In this document: positions 39,155-47,973 of the stretch, one piece after another
How positions within the stretch are numbered: position 1 is the first letter of the stretch
Layout: each line of letters opens with the position of its first letter
Assembly: GCA_000432855.1 (NCBI GenBank)
Contig: HF990866.1
Span: 1-48,330 of the forward strand
Direction of reading: 5' to 3'
Length of the DNA: 48,330 nucleotides
Source of the DNA: Firmicutes bacterium CAG:822
GTDB taxonomy: Bacteria; Bacillota_I; Bacilli_A; RF39; UBA660
The notes under the pieces: model-generated
What the model was told of the DNA's origin: nothing
Database searches by the model: none
Seen by the model: only the letters and a program-made list of their open reading frames with translations
Translations under genes and position numbers: made by a program

Positions 39155-40264
39155 ATGAGTTTTTTGATTTATTTAATTCAAAAGATATTTAATTTTATTT
39201 ACATGTTTTTCAAATTATTTCCTGTAGATAATAATAGAATTCTTTTTATAAGTAGGCAGTCAGATAAACCATCACTTGATTTTAGACTGCTTATAAAAGA
39301 ATTGAATAAAAAAGGGAATAAAAAAATTGTGATTATTACAAAGAGAATTGAAAAGAAATATTTCGTGGCTTTAAGAAAGAATTTTTTTATCATGTTTAGG
39401 CAGATGTATCATTTGGCTAGATCTAGAATATGTATTGTGGATGGGTATAATGTGGCCGTTAGTTTTTTGAAACATAAGAAAAGCCTAAAAATATTCCAGC
39501 TTTGGCATTCACTAGGGGCTATTAAGAAATTCGGTTATCAAACTATGATTAGTAAAAAAGATAGAAGAATTGCGAAGGTGAGCTACCTTCATAAAAATTA
39601 CAATTATATTATTGCTAGTTCAGATTATGAAATTCCTTTTTTAATGGAAGCATTTAATTATGACAGAAATAATTTTTATATAGCTGGGTTGCCACGAATT
39701 GATTATCTTTTGAAATCATCTATGAAAAATAAAAAGAAAATATACAAAAAGTATCCTGGGTTTATAAATAAAAAGGTGATTTTGTATGCACCGACTTTCA
39801 GAAATAATAATAATTATAGGTTTGAGGAACTAATTGATAAAGTCGATTATAGTAAATATGTTTTGATAATAAAGAAACATGAGAATATTCACTATGAGAT
39901 TGGTGACTTAAAAGGGGCCTATTTAATAGATGATTTTAGTACTTTAAAGTTACTTTCAGTGGCTGATTATGTTATAACAGATTATTCAGCCGTATCTATT
40001 GAAGCCGCTATTTTAAATATTCCAATTTATATATGGGCATATGACTACGAAGAATATAAAAAAGATCCAGGGCTTAATGTCAATTTGAAAAAAGAATTTG
40101 GACATTATTTTAGTGAAGATATAGATGAAATTTATGCGATGTTAGATAAAAAATATGATTTAAATGTCGTTTTAGATTTTAAAAATAAAAATGTTAAATA
40201 TTTAGATAAAAGAGTGACAAAGAGGCTAGCAAATTTTATTTTAAAGGAGTCTAATTATGAGTAG
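39155..40264 (+). CDS. CDP-glycerol glycerophosphotransferase family protein 1
   Basis: A 369-residue enzyme of the TagB/TagF (Glyphos_transf) family, which adds glycerol-phosphate units from CDP-glycerol to a lipid-linked teichoic-acid chain. A hydrophobic N-terminus (about 1-25) suggests membrane association. Signature blocks: FQLWHSLGAIKKFG (catalytic His region), ILYAPTFRNN and YVITDYSAVSIEAA near the C-terminus. At this length without extra domains it could be the TagB-like primase or a short polymerase. The start is the ATG at 39155 after AGGGTGTG; an in-frame GTG at 39104 lacks a site. It overlaps the next gene by 8 nt. Confidence 0.85.
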   Translation: MSFLIYLIQKIFNFIYMFFKLFPVDNNRILFISRQSDKPSLDFRLLIKELNKKGNKKIVIITKRIEKKYFVALRKNFFIMFRQMYHLARSRICIVDGYNVAVSFLKHKKSLKIFQLWHSLGAIKKFGYQTMISKKDRRIAKVSYLHKNYNYIIASSDYEIPFLMEAFNYDRNNFYIAGLPRIDYLLKSSMKNKKKIYKKYPGFINKKVILYAPTFRNNNNYRFEELIDKVDYSKYVLIIKKHENIHYEIGDLKGAYLIDDFSTLKLLSVADYVITDYSAVSIEAAILNIPIYIWAYDYEEYKKDPGLNVNLKKEFGHYFSEDIDEIYAMLDKKYDLNVVLDFKNKNVKYLDKRVTKRLANFILKESNYE

Positions 40265-41498
40265 GTTAAGGGAATGGATTATTGATAGAGCTAAAAAGCA
40301 TCATTTTCTTTTAAAATTAATTAGAAAAATTAGATTTATAAGAAATAGAATGCGGAGTTTATTTTATTCATTTTTAAGGATAAATGAAAATTTGATTATT
40401 TTTGAATCATATATGGGAAGACAGTATTCTGATAGTCCTAAAGCTTTATATTTAGAACTTTTAGATAATACTAGATTTAAATTTGTTTGGGTATTTAAAA
40501 ATCCAGATATACATAAGGTTGGTAAAAATACAATAAAAGTAAAATATGGCTCTAAAGAATATTATAAATATTATGCGAGGGCAAAATATTGGATTACAAA
40601 TTCAAGATTAAATGAAGCAATTGTTAAAAGGAAAGGACAAGTTTATATTCAGTGTTGGCATGGCACACCACTAAAAAGATTGGGATACGATATTAAAAAA
40701 ACGAATAACGCGATGAATACATTAGATGATATTAAAAAGAAGTATTCCGATGATTCTAAAAGATATGACTATATGATTTCACCATCTAGATATTGCACGA
40801 ATATTTTTAAAAGTGCTTTTAATTTAAAGGATAACGTGATTATCAAAGAGACAGGTTATCCGAGAAATGATAGTTTATTTAAATATAGTAAAAATGATAT
40901 AAAATGCATAAAGAAAAAATTTAAGATTTCTTCTAAAAAGAAAATAATTTTGTATGCTCCAACATGGAGAGATAACCAGCACGCTTCTGGTATTGGTTAT
41001 ACATATAAATTTGGAATTGACTTAGATGTTTTAAAGAAATATTTATCTAAAGATTATGTAATTTTATTTAGAACACATTATTTTGTAAATAATAAAATCG
41101 ATTTAGAAAAGTATAAAGATTTTATTATTGATGTTTCAGAGTATGAAGACATCAACGATTTATATATTATAAGTGATTATTTGATTACTGATTATTCTTC
41201 AGTAATGTTTGATTATGCGAATTTAAAAAAGCCAATAATTTACTATATGTATGATTATGATGAGTATAGAGGTGAGATTAGAGATTTTTATTTTGATCTA
41301 AAAGATTTACCTGGTCCAATTATAAGGGCAGAAGATAAAAAAAAGCTATGTGAAATTATCCAAAAATATAATTTTGATAAATATAAAGTGAAGTATGAGA
41401 GATTTAATAAAAAATTTAATTATTTAGATAGTGATAGTAGTAGTAAAAAAGTAGTTAAGGAGTGTATATTAGATGCAAAAAATAAAACCAATTATTAA
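40257..41498 (+). CDS. CDP-glycerol glycerophosphotransferase family protein 2
   Basis: A 413-residue paralogue of the preceding gene. It begins with a strongly basic amphipathic stretch (about 10-37) likely to sit on the membrane. Signatures: IIFESYMGRQYSDSPKALYL, YIQCWHGTPLKRLGYD (His), ILYAPTWRDNQ and YLITDYSSVMFDYANL (the NDPG-site region). These are closer to TagF-type polymerases than those of gene 1. AAGGAG sits before the ATG. Its 3' end overlaps the third paralogue by 26 nt. Confidence 0.88.
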   Translation: MSRLREWIIDRAKKHHFLLKLIRKIRFIRNRMRSLFYSFLRINENLIIFESYMGRQYSDSPKALYLELLDNTRFKFVWVFKNPDIHKVGKNTIKVKYGSKEYYKYYARAKYWITNSRLNEAIVKRKGQVYIQCWHGTPLKRLGYDIKKTNNAMNTLDDIKKKYSDDSKRYDYMISPSRYCTNIFKSAFNLKDNVIIKETGYPRNDSLFKYSKNDIKCIKKKFKISSKKKIILYAPTWRDNQHASGIGYTYKFGIDLDVLKKYLSKDYVILFRTHYFVNNKIDLEKYKDFIIDVSEYEDINDLYIISDYLITDYSSVMFDYANLKKPIIYYMYDYDEYRGEIRDFYFDLKDLPGPIIRAEDKKKLCEIIQKYNFDKYKVKYERFNKKFNYLDSDSSSKKVVKECILDAKNKTNY

Positions 41499-43902
41499 AA
41501 ATATAAAAAGATACAAGAATAATGCTTATTATAAGGCTAGATTTTTGTATACCAAATATATTGAAACTATACCTATTGATGAAGATATGGTTTTGTTTGA
41601 ATCTTTTATGGGTAACAATTTTTTTGGCACGCCGTTTTATATATTTATGGAAATTTATAATAATCCCAAATATAAAAATCTAAAGCCTATTATTGCTATT
41701 GGACACAAAAAAAGAGAATGGTTGGATGATTTTTTAAAATTTCATAATGTCAATAATGTAACAATTGTTGAAAGAAATAGTAAAGAATATTGTAAAGCTC
41801 TAGCATGTGCTAAATACGTGATAAATAATGTTACATTTCCAACGTATTTTGTAAGAAGAAAAGGACAGGTTTATTGGAATACTTGGCATGGAACTCCGTT
41901 AAAGGCTTTAGGAAGAAAAATTCATAATCATCCTGGAGATATAGGTAATGTCCAAAGAAATTTTATTCATGCTACGCATTTATCATATGCCAACGAGTAT
42001 ACTTTTAATCACGTGAGAGAAGATTATATGTTAAATAATTTATATAAGGGTAAGTATATTTTAGGTGGGTATCCAGCTAATGATATATTTTTTTCCAAAT
42101 CAAAAGAAAAGCAAGTCAGGGAGCAATTAGGATTGGAAAATAAAAAAGTTGTAGTATATATGCCAACGTGGAGAGATAAAAAGCAGGGGAAAAAACATAA
42201 TAAACAAATATATTTTATTATGCATGCTCTTTATGAATTTGAAAAAAATTTAGATGATAATACAGTCGTTTTAGTAAAACTTCATCATTTGGGTGAAAGT
42301 ATGATTTATTTTGAAGATTTTAAAAAAATAAAACCTTTCCCAAATATGTATGAAACATATGAAATTTTAAATATTGCTAATATTTTAATCACTGATTATT
42401 CTAGTGTAATGTTTGATTTCTTAAATAAAGATAGGCCAATCTTTTCATATACATATGATAAGCAAGAATATATGAATGGAAGAAGTATGTATTTTGATAT
42501 TGAAAAACTACCACTATATCAAACAAATAATATTTATGATTTATGCAATAAAATCAATACCACTAATGGCAGCAAAGTTTATTCAGAATTAAAAAATGAA
42601 ATGTGTTTATATGATAATAATTTAAGTACAAAATTAATGTGTAATTATGTATTTTTGAACAAAACATCATCAAATATAAAAATTATTCCAGCATCTAATT
42701 ATTATAACAACAAGAAAAATATTTTAATTTTTGCAGGGACCTTAATGAAAAATGGTATTACTACAGCAGTAAAATCTTTACTTAGTAATATTGATTTAGA
42801 TAAATATAATTATTATATAGCCTTTTTTCAAAAAGCTGGTAATAAACATATAGATTTTATTAACGAATTAAATCCAAAAATAAACTATATTCCGATTTAT
42901 GGCAAGAAAAATTTAAGATTAATAGATGCCCTATGTCAGTATTTTTATTTTAGAAATAATATTGAAACAAAATTTATTTTAAAAAGGTTAGATCATATTT
43001 TTCAAATGGAAGCTTATCGTTTATTTAATGATTATAAATTTGATGTTGCAATTCACTTTTCTGGTTATGAGAGAAAAATAATTCATTTATTACCTAAATG
43101 TTCAAATAAAACAGTTATTAATACTCATAGTGATTTAATAAAAGAAAAACAAATGCGAAATAATGTCCATATGCTATCTATTAAGTTTGCTTATAATAAT
43201 TACGATAGAATTGGTGTTGTTAATAATATTATTAAAGAAAATATTTTGACAAATATGCATTATGTTAAGACGGATAAAATCGTGCTAATGCATAATTTAA
43301 ACGATATATCAGGAATTCGTATGCGTTCTAAATTGCCTGTTATTTTTGATGAGGGTACTGAATGTAATGTGTCATTAGAAAAACTTAATAATATTTTAAA
43401 AAGTAATGCGTTAAAAATAATTAATATTGCTCGTTTTTCAGTAGAAAAAGGTTTAGATAGATTGATAGAAGCTTTCAAAAAGTTTAATATTGAAAATCCT
43501 AATAGTTACTTAATTATTATTGGGGGACATGGAAACTTATATCAAGACATTTTATCTAAAGCCAATGAGATAAATAATATTGTGATTATTAAATCAATGA
43601 AAAACCCGATGCCAATTTTGAAAAAATGTGATTTGTTTGTTTTGTCATCTTTTTATGAAGGTTTACCAATGACTATTATGGAAGCTTTAATCTTAAATAA
43701 ACCAGTTATAAGCACAGATATTCCAAGTGTTCGCAAGTTTTTAGGAGAGGGTTATGGATTTTTAGTCGATAATTCTGAAGAGGGAATATTACAAGGACTT
43801 TTAGATTACAAGAATGGGAAATTAAACAGTTTAAAAAAATTTGATGCTGAAAAATTTAATGAACAAGCATTACAAGAATTTTATGACATTATAGAAAAGT
43901 AG
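41473..43902 (+). CDS. Fused glycerophosphotransferase - GT4 glycosyltransferase, 809 aa
   Basis: Two enzymes in one chain. Residues ~1-400 repeat the Glyphos_transf pattern: VLFESFMGNNFFGTP, YWNTWHGTPLKALG, VVYMPTWRDKKQG, ILITDYSSVMFDFLN. Residues ~415-809 form a GT-B family 4 glycosyltransferase: the N-domain starts ILIFAGTLMKNGITTAV; the C-domain has INIARFSVEKGLDRLIEAF and FVLSSFYEGLPMTIMEAL (the EGLP/E region for NDP-sugar). The fusion would let one protein extend the poly(glycerol-phosphate) chain and add sugar to it. The start is the ATG at 41473 with AAGGAG 9 nt upstream. Confidence 0.85.
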   Translation: MQKIKPIIKNIKRYKNNAYYKARFLYTKYIETIPIDEDMVLFESFMGNNFFGTPFYIFMEIYNNPKYKNLKPIIAIGHKKREWLDDFLKFHNVNNVTIVERNSKEYCKALACAKYVINNVTFPTYFVRRKGQVYWNTWHGTPLKALGRKIHNHPGDIGNVQRNFIHATHLSYANEYTFNHVREDYMLNNLYKGKYILGGYPANDIFFSKSKEKQVREQLGLENKKVVVYMPTWRDKKQGKKHNKQIYFIMHALYEFEKNLDDNTVVLVKLHHLGESMIYFEDFKKIKPFPNMYETYEILNIANILITDYSSVMFDFLNKDRPIFSYTYDKQEYMNGRSMYFDIEKLPLYQTNNIYDLCNKINTTNGSKVYSELKNEMCLYDNNLSTKLMCNYVFLNKTSSNIKIIPASNYYNNKKNILIFAGTLMKNGITTAVKSLLSNIDLDKYNYYIAFFQKAGNKHIDFINELNPKINYIPIYGKKNLRLIDALCQYFYFRNNIETKFILKRLDHIFQMEAYRLFNDYKFDVAIHFSGYERKIIHLLPKCSNKTVINTHSDLIKEKQMRNNVHMLSIKFAYNNYDRIGVVNNIIKENILTNMHYVKTDKIVLMHNLNDISGIRMRSKLPVIFDEGTECNVSLEKLNNILKSNALKIINIARFSVEKGLDRLIEAFKKFNIENPNSYLIIIGGHGNLYQDILSKANEINNIVIIKSMKNPMPILKKCDLFVLSSFYEGLPMTIMEALILNKPVISTDIPSVRKFLGEGYGFLVDNSEEGILQGLLDYKNGKLNSLKKFDAEKFNEQALQEFYDIIEK

Positions 43903-43909
43903 GTGAGTT

Positions 43910-44692
43910 ATGAGTTTTATTAAGAATGTAAAAAGATATTTCTATTATATGTATTATGCAGCTAAAGCATCATTAAAAAGTGAAGTGGCGGGTTCTAAAT
44001 TAAATTGGATTTGGTGGATTTTAGAGCCGTTATGTTTTATGTTTATTTATATATTTATATTTAAAGTTGTATTTAAAGCTCATGAAGATTACTTTCCAGT
44101 TTTTGTTTTAATCGGTTTAGCTGTATGGGATTTCTTTAATAGAATGTTAAGCGGAAGTGTGAAGTTAATTTCTAGTAATAAACAAATTGTATCAAAGGTC
44201 TATATTCCCAAATATATTTTATTAATAAGTAGAAGTTTTACATATTTATTTAAATTCTTTATTTCATTCGCACTTGTGATAGTAACAATGATTATTATTA
44301 AGGTTCCTTTTAATATAACTATTTTATGGGTTATTCCTTTAGTGTTACTTCTTTATATAGTGGTGTTTGGAATATCTTTGATAGTTATGCATTTTGGAGT
44401 ATATGTCGAAGATCTAGCTAATGTGATTAGAATTGGTCTTAAATTATTATTTTATATGACAGGAGTTTTTTATAATATTCACACAGCGGTACCAGAGCCA
44501 TATAATCATATACTTTTGAAAGTCAATCCAGTTGCCTTTATTATGGATAGTTTAAGGAGTGTTGTTATAGATGGTGTGAATCCTAATTTACTTTTATGCC
44601 TGATTTGGCTTTTAATTGGAACTATCTTATGTATTTTAGGAATTAAACTTATTAAAAAATATGAAAATAGTTATGTGAAGGTGATATTATGA
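43910..44692 (+). CDS. tagG: Teichoic-acid ABC exporter permease TagG-like
   Basis: ABC-2 type permease of 260 residues with six hydrophobic segments. Its N-terminus (SLKSEVAGSKLNWIWWILEP) is the typical TagG/Wzm start, and the middle has the ABC-2 coupling region (VYIPKYILL). It exports lipid-linked wall polymer with the ATPase encoded next. AGGTGAG precedes the ATG; the 3' end overlaps tagH by 4 nt. Confidence 0.88.
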   Translation: MSFIKNVKRYFYYMYYAAKASLKSEVAGSKLNWIWWILEPLCFMFIYIFIFKVVFKAHEDYFPVFVLIGLAVWDFFNRMLSGSVKLISSNKQIVSKVYIPKYILLISRSFTYLFKFFISFALVIVTMIIIKVPFNITILWVIPLVLLLYIVVFGISLIVMHFGVYVEDLANVIRIGLKLLFYMTGVFYNIHTAVPEPYNHILLKVNPVAFIMDSLRSVVIDGVNPNLLLCLIWLLIGTILCILGIKLIKKYENSYVKVIL

Positions 44693-45426
44693 ATGATTTA
44701 GCTATTAAAGTTTCAAATGTCAAAATCATATATAAGGGTTTGCACAAAACTTCAATAAAGAAAAATTTACTTGGAAAAAAGAAAAAGTCCAAAGATTTTG
44801 TCGCTGTAAATGGTGTTTCATTTGAAGTTAAAAAGGGAAATATATTAGGAATTATTGGTAAAAACGGTAGTGGTAAAAGTACTTTACTCAGGGCTATTGC
44901 TGGAGTTTTTGCTTTAGATAAAGGTAAAATTAATTTGTATGGTAATAGTGTTTCTTTATTATCTATTGGTGTTGGTTTTTTACCAAAACTATCAGGATAT
45001 GAAAACATATATTTATCGGGCATGTTACTTGGGTTTGATAAGAAACAGATAGATGAGAAGATTGATGAGATTATCGAATTTTCAGAACTTGGTGATTTCA
45101 TATATGAACCAGTTTCAAAATATTCATCAGGTATGTATTCAAAATTAGCTTTTTCAATTACAGCCATTTTAGAAACAGATATTATTTTAATTGATGAAGT
45201 GTTAAGTGTTGGTGATATTGCTTTTAAAAGAAAAAGTTACGACAAAATGAAGGAATTAATTAGTGATGCAGATAGAACGGTCATAATTGTTTCTCATAGC
45301 ACTTCCACTTTAAAAGATTTGTGCGATGAAGTTATTTGGCTTAAAGAAGGAAAAGTGCATATGCAAGGAAAACCAGAAGAAGTATTAGATAAATACGAAG
45401 AAGCTTCAAAGAAAGGAGATATATAA
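44689..45426 (+). CDS. tagH: Teichoic-acid ABC exporter ATPase TagH-like
   Basis: ATPase of 245 residues. It has Walker A IGKNGSGKSTLL (about 57-68), signature YSSGMYSKLAFS (the KpsT/Wzt/TagH variant of LSGGQ), Walker B IILIDEVLSVGD and the switch His in VIIVSHS. The N-terminal Lys-rich insertion (KNLLGKKKKSKDF) and short C-terminus are usual for TagH relatives; there is no C-terminal sugar-binding domain as in long Wzt. It overlaps tagG by 4 nt and tagD by 1 nt (TAATG). Confidence 0.9.
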   Translation: MNDLAIKVSNVKIIYKGLHKTSIKKNLLGKKKKSKDFVAVNGVSFEVKKGNILGIIGKNGSGKSTLLRAIAGVFALDKGKINLYGNSVSLLSIGVGFLPKLSGYENIYLSGMLLGFDKKQIDEKIDEIIEFSELGDFIYEPVSKYSSGMYSKLAFSITAILETDIILIDEVLSVGDIAFKRKSYDKMKELISDADRTVIIVSHSTSTLKDLCDEVIWLKEGKVHMQGKPEEVLDKYEEASKKGDI

Positions 45427-45830
45427 TGAGGAGAATATTAACTTATGGTACTTTTGATTTACTACATAATGGTCATATTAGATTACTTAAAAGAGCCAAG
45501 GCTAGAGGTGATTATTTAATTGTCGCTTTATCGACTGATGAATTTAATAAAATTAAAGGCAAGAAATCATATTATAGTTATGAAAAAAGAAAAGAAATGT
45601 TAGAAGCTTTAAGATTTGTTGATCTAGTCATTCCAGAAAATTCGTGGGAACAAAAAGTAGATGATATTAAAAAATATGAAGTAGATGAAGTTGTGATGGG
45701 AAGTGATTGGAAGGGTAGTGACAAGTTTGAATATTTGAAAGAGTACTGCGATGTTGTATATTTAGATAGAACTGAAGGCATTTCGACAACTAAAGTAAAA
45801 AACGATCTAGGCAAAAAAGTTATGAATTAA
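45426..45830 (+). CDS. tagD: Glycerol-3-phosphate cytidylyltransferase
   Basis: Makes CDP-glycerol from CTP and glycerol-3-phosphate, the donor for the three glycerophosphotransferases upstream. The 134 residues have TYGTFDLLHNGHIRLL (HxGH at about 14-17) and RTEGISTTK (115-123), the two CTP-binding signatures of the family, at the standard length. The start codon shares an A with the tagH stop (TAATG). Confidence 0.95.
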   Translation: MRRILTYGTFDLLHNGHIRLLKRAKARGDYLIVALSTDEFNKIKGKKSYYSYEKRKEMLEALRFVDLVIPENSWEQKVDDIKKYEVDEVVMGSDWKGSDKFEYLKEYCDVVYLDRTEGISTTKVKNDLGKKVMN

Positions 45831-45858
45831 TTAAAAAAATATTATAGGAAGATTAAAC

Positions 45859-47388
45859 ATGAATAAAGTTTTAGAAGTTGTTAGAAACATTCATAATAAA
45901 TATAATAATATCGGAAGTGCTTTAACAGAACTTATAAAGAAGTTTTATAAAAAATATAAATATTTGCTATATTCATTTTTGGCATTAATACTAATTTATT
46001 TACTTGCATATTTTTCTATTTTTAGAGCCGACTTTAAGTTTATTGACGATTTAGGTAGAGCATTTTCTGGATATCAAGGATGGGATAATTTTAATAGATA
46101 TATATCTAATTTTTTATCTAGTTTTATACACACTAGTCCTTATTTGACAGATGTTTCTCCGCTGACTCAATTTATTGCCATTATATTTTTGGCATTATCT
46201 GGGATAATTATTTTATATCTATTTAAAAAAGATAAAATAACAATAACTAGTGTGCTTGCAGTTTCAGTAATCGGTTTATGTCCATATTTTTTAGAATGCA
46301 TTTCATACAAATATGATTCACCATATATGGCTTTGTCGATATTGGCTAGTATTTTTCCGTTTATATTTTTTAATGTTAAGAAAAAATATAATTTATCATT
46401 TATTATTTTTATCTTTATTGGTACGCTAATTATGTGTATGACTTATCAAGCATCTTCGGGAATAATTCCGATTATGACATTATTTCTATCATTTAGATAT
46501 TGGAATGAAAAGGATAATCAAAGTGCAATAAAAATATTATTAACGGCTTTTTTAGGTTATTTATGTGGACTACTTGTATTTAAGTGTTTTCTTATGATAC
46601 CAGTAGATGGATATGTTACAAATTCTATGTTTCCACTGGATGAATTAATTCCTGGGGCAATTAATAATTTAAAGAAATATTATAATTATGTAATAACTGA
46701 TTTTAGAAATATTTGGTTGATTTTATTTTTAATCATTTCTATTTGTTTTATTGCTAGACAAATTATAAATAGTAAACGAAATAAAATATGTGCTTTTATA
46801 TTTACTTTAATTTTAATCGCTGTATCTCTATTGCTTGCCTTTGGTGTATATCCACTTTTGGAAGTTCCTTTATTTAGGGGTAGGGCAATGTATGGTATTG
46901 GCATCCCTATAACTTTAATAATGCTAAATAGTGTGAATGGTACTGGTAAGTATATTTCTAAATTATTTGTTATTGGTTTATGTTACTGCTTTTTTGCGTT
47001 TTCATTTACATATGGAAATACTTTAAGTGAGCAAAAAAGATATGTTGATTTTAGAGTTCAAAATGTTATAAATGGATTAAATGATTTGAAAATCATGAAT
47101 AGCAGTAATACAAAGACAGTTAAACTTGTTGGAACTGTGGGTAAGTCACCAGTTATAGCTAAGATGCCGAAGAATTATGAAACAATACTTAGTAGATTAG
47201 TTTCACAATCATTTGGTGGTACTTCTATATGGAATGAATATTATTTTAAAAATTATTTTAAACTTAAAAATGTGAAAGTAGATTACACAGCAGATATACC
47301 TAAAGATAAATTTAAGATAGAAAAAGATACCATGTATTATAAAATTGAAAGTAATGGCAAAGATTTTATTATAATTACATTAAAATAA
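45859..47388 (+). CDS. GtrII-type membrane glucosyltransferase, 509 aa
   Basis: Polytopic protein with about ten to eleven helices. The first outer loop has FKFIDDLGRAFSGYQGW then FNRYISNFLSSF, a DD-R-W pattern seen in the GtrII (lipid-linked sugar dependent) glucosyltransferase family; catalysis would occur outside the membrane. The C-terminal ~130 residues are a soluble extracytoplasmic domain. Placed after tagD in the same operon (28-nt gap, AGGAAG site), it probably decorates exported teichoic acid. It may use a polyprenyl-phosphate sugar such as that made by the GT2 at 26184, but that is inference. Confidence 0.75.
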   Translation: MNKVLEVVRNIHNKYNNIGSALTELIKKFYKKYKYLLYSFLALILIYLLAYFSIFRADFKFIDDLGRAFSGYQGWDNFNRYISNFLSSFIHTSPYLTDVSPLTQFIAIIFLALSGIIILYLFKKDKITITSVLAVSVIGLCPYFLECISYKYDSPYMALSILASIFPFIFFNVKKKYNLSFIIFIFIGTLIMCMTYQASSGIIPIMTLFLSFRYWNEKDNQSAIKILLTAFLGYLCGLLVFKCFLMIPVDGYVTNSMFPLDELIPGAINNLKKYYNYVITDFRNIWLILFLIISICFIARQIINSKRNKICAFIFTLILIAVSLLLAFGVYPLLEVPLFRGRAMYGIGIPITLIMLNSVNGTGKYISKLFVIGLCYCFFAFSFTYGNTLSEQKRYVDFRVQNVINGLNDLKIMNSSNTKTVKLVGTVGKSPVIAKMPKNYETILSRLVSQSFGGTSIWNEYYFKNYFKLKNVKVDYTADIPKDKFKIEKDTMYYKIESNGKDFIIITLK

Positions 47389-47395
47389 ATTTATA

Positions 47396-47427
47396 AAATA
47401 TTCTTAAAAATTAGGAATATTTTTTTA
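47396..47427 (+). terminator. Terminator of the teichoic-acid cluster
   Basis: AAATATTC (47396-47403) pairs with GAATATTT (47415-47422), followed by a T run. Confidence 0.7.
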
Positions 47428-47542
47428 TCTATAAAAAATGTGATTTACAAATAGTTTTTTATCAAATTATTACAAAATAATTAGGAATTTTTTAAGCAAA
47501 GTATAAGTTTTGTATTAAAAAAATGATAATTAATATAACAAA

Positions 47543-47571
47543 TTGAATTATTCCTTTATTTATGATAAAAT
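47543..47571 (+). promoter_or_regulatory. Promoter of the RNHCP gene
   Basis: TTGAAT (47543-47548), 17-nt spacer ending TGA, then TAAAAT (47566-47571), an extended -10. Confidence 0.65.
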
Positions 47572-47599
47572 ATCGTATAAATGAGAGGAGTGTTATTAT

Positions 47600-47953
47600 A
47601 TGTCATTAAATGAACAAAGTGCTAAATTTACAATGAGAGATGAAAGTTTTGTATGTGAAGTATGTGGTGAGGAAGTTAGCCCACTAGGATATACTGCTCG
47701 TGACCATTGCCCAAAATGTTTGTGTTCTAAACATGTGGATATTAATCCAGGAGATCGCGCATGTGAATGTCACGGAATTTTAGAGCCATACGCTATCGAG
47801 ATGGGTAAAAAAGGTGAATATAAAATAGTTTATGTTTGTAATAAATGTGGTGCCATAAAAAGAAATAAAATGGCTAAAGATGATAACATGGATTTGATTA
47901 TTCAAATCATGAGTAATCCAAAAGAAGTAAGAAGACATAGCAAAACTATTTAA
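47600..47953 (+). CDS. RNHCP-domain zinc protein, 117 aa
   Basis: Carries the RNHCP signature (here ARDHCPKCL) with two zinc-binding halves: CEVC and HCPKC, then HVDINPGDRACECHG and CNKC. The domain is widespread and of unknown function; the zinc-ribbon design suggests nucleic-acid or protein binding. GAGAGGAG precedes the ATG. A radical SAM gene starts 20 nt after its stop and is likely co-transcribed. Confidence 0.85.
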   Translation: MSLNEQSAKFTMRDESFVCEVCGEEVSPLGYTARDHCPKCLCSKHVDINPGDRACECHGILEPYAIEMGKKGEYKIVYVCNKCGAIKRNKMAKDDNMDLIIQIMSNPKEVRRHSKTI

Positions 47954-47973
47954 AAAAGGTTTGGAGGATTAAA

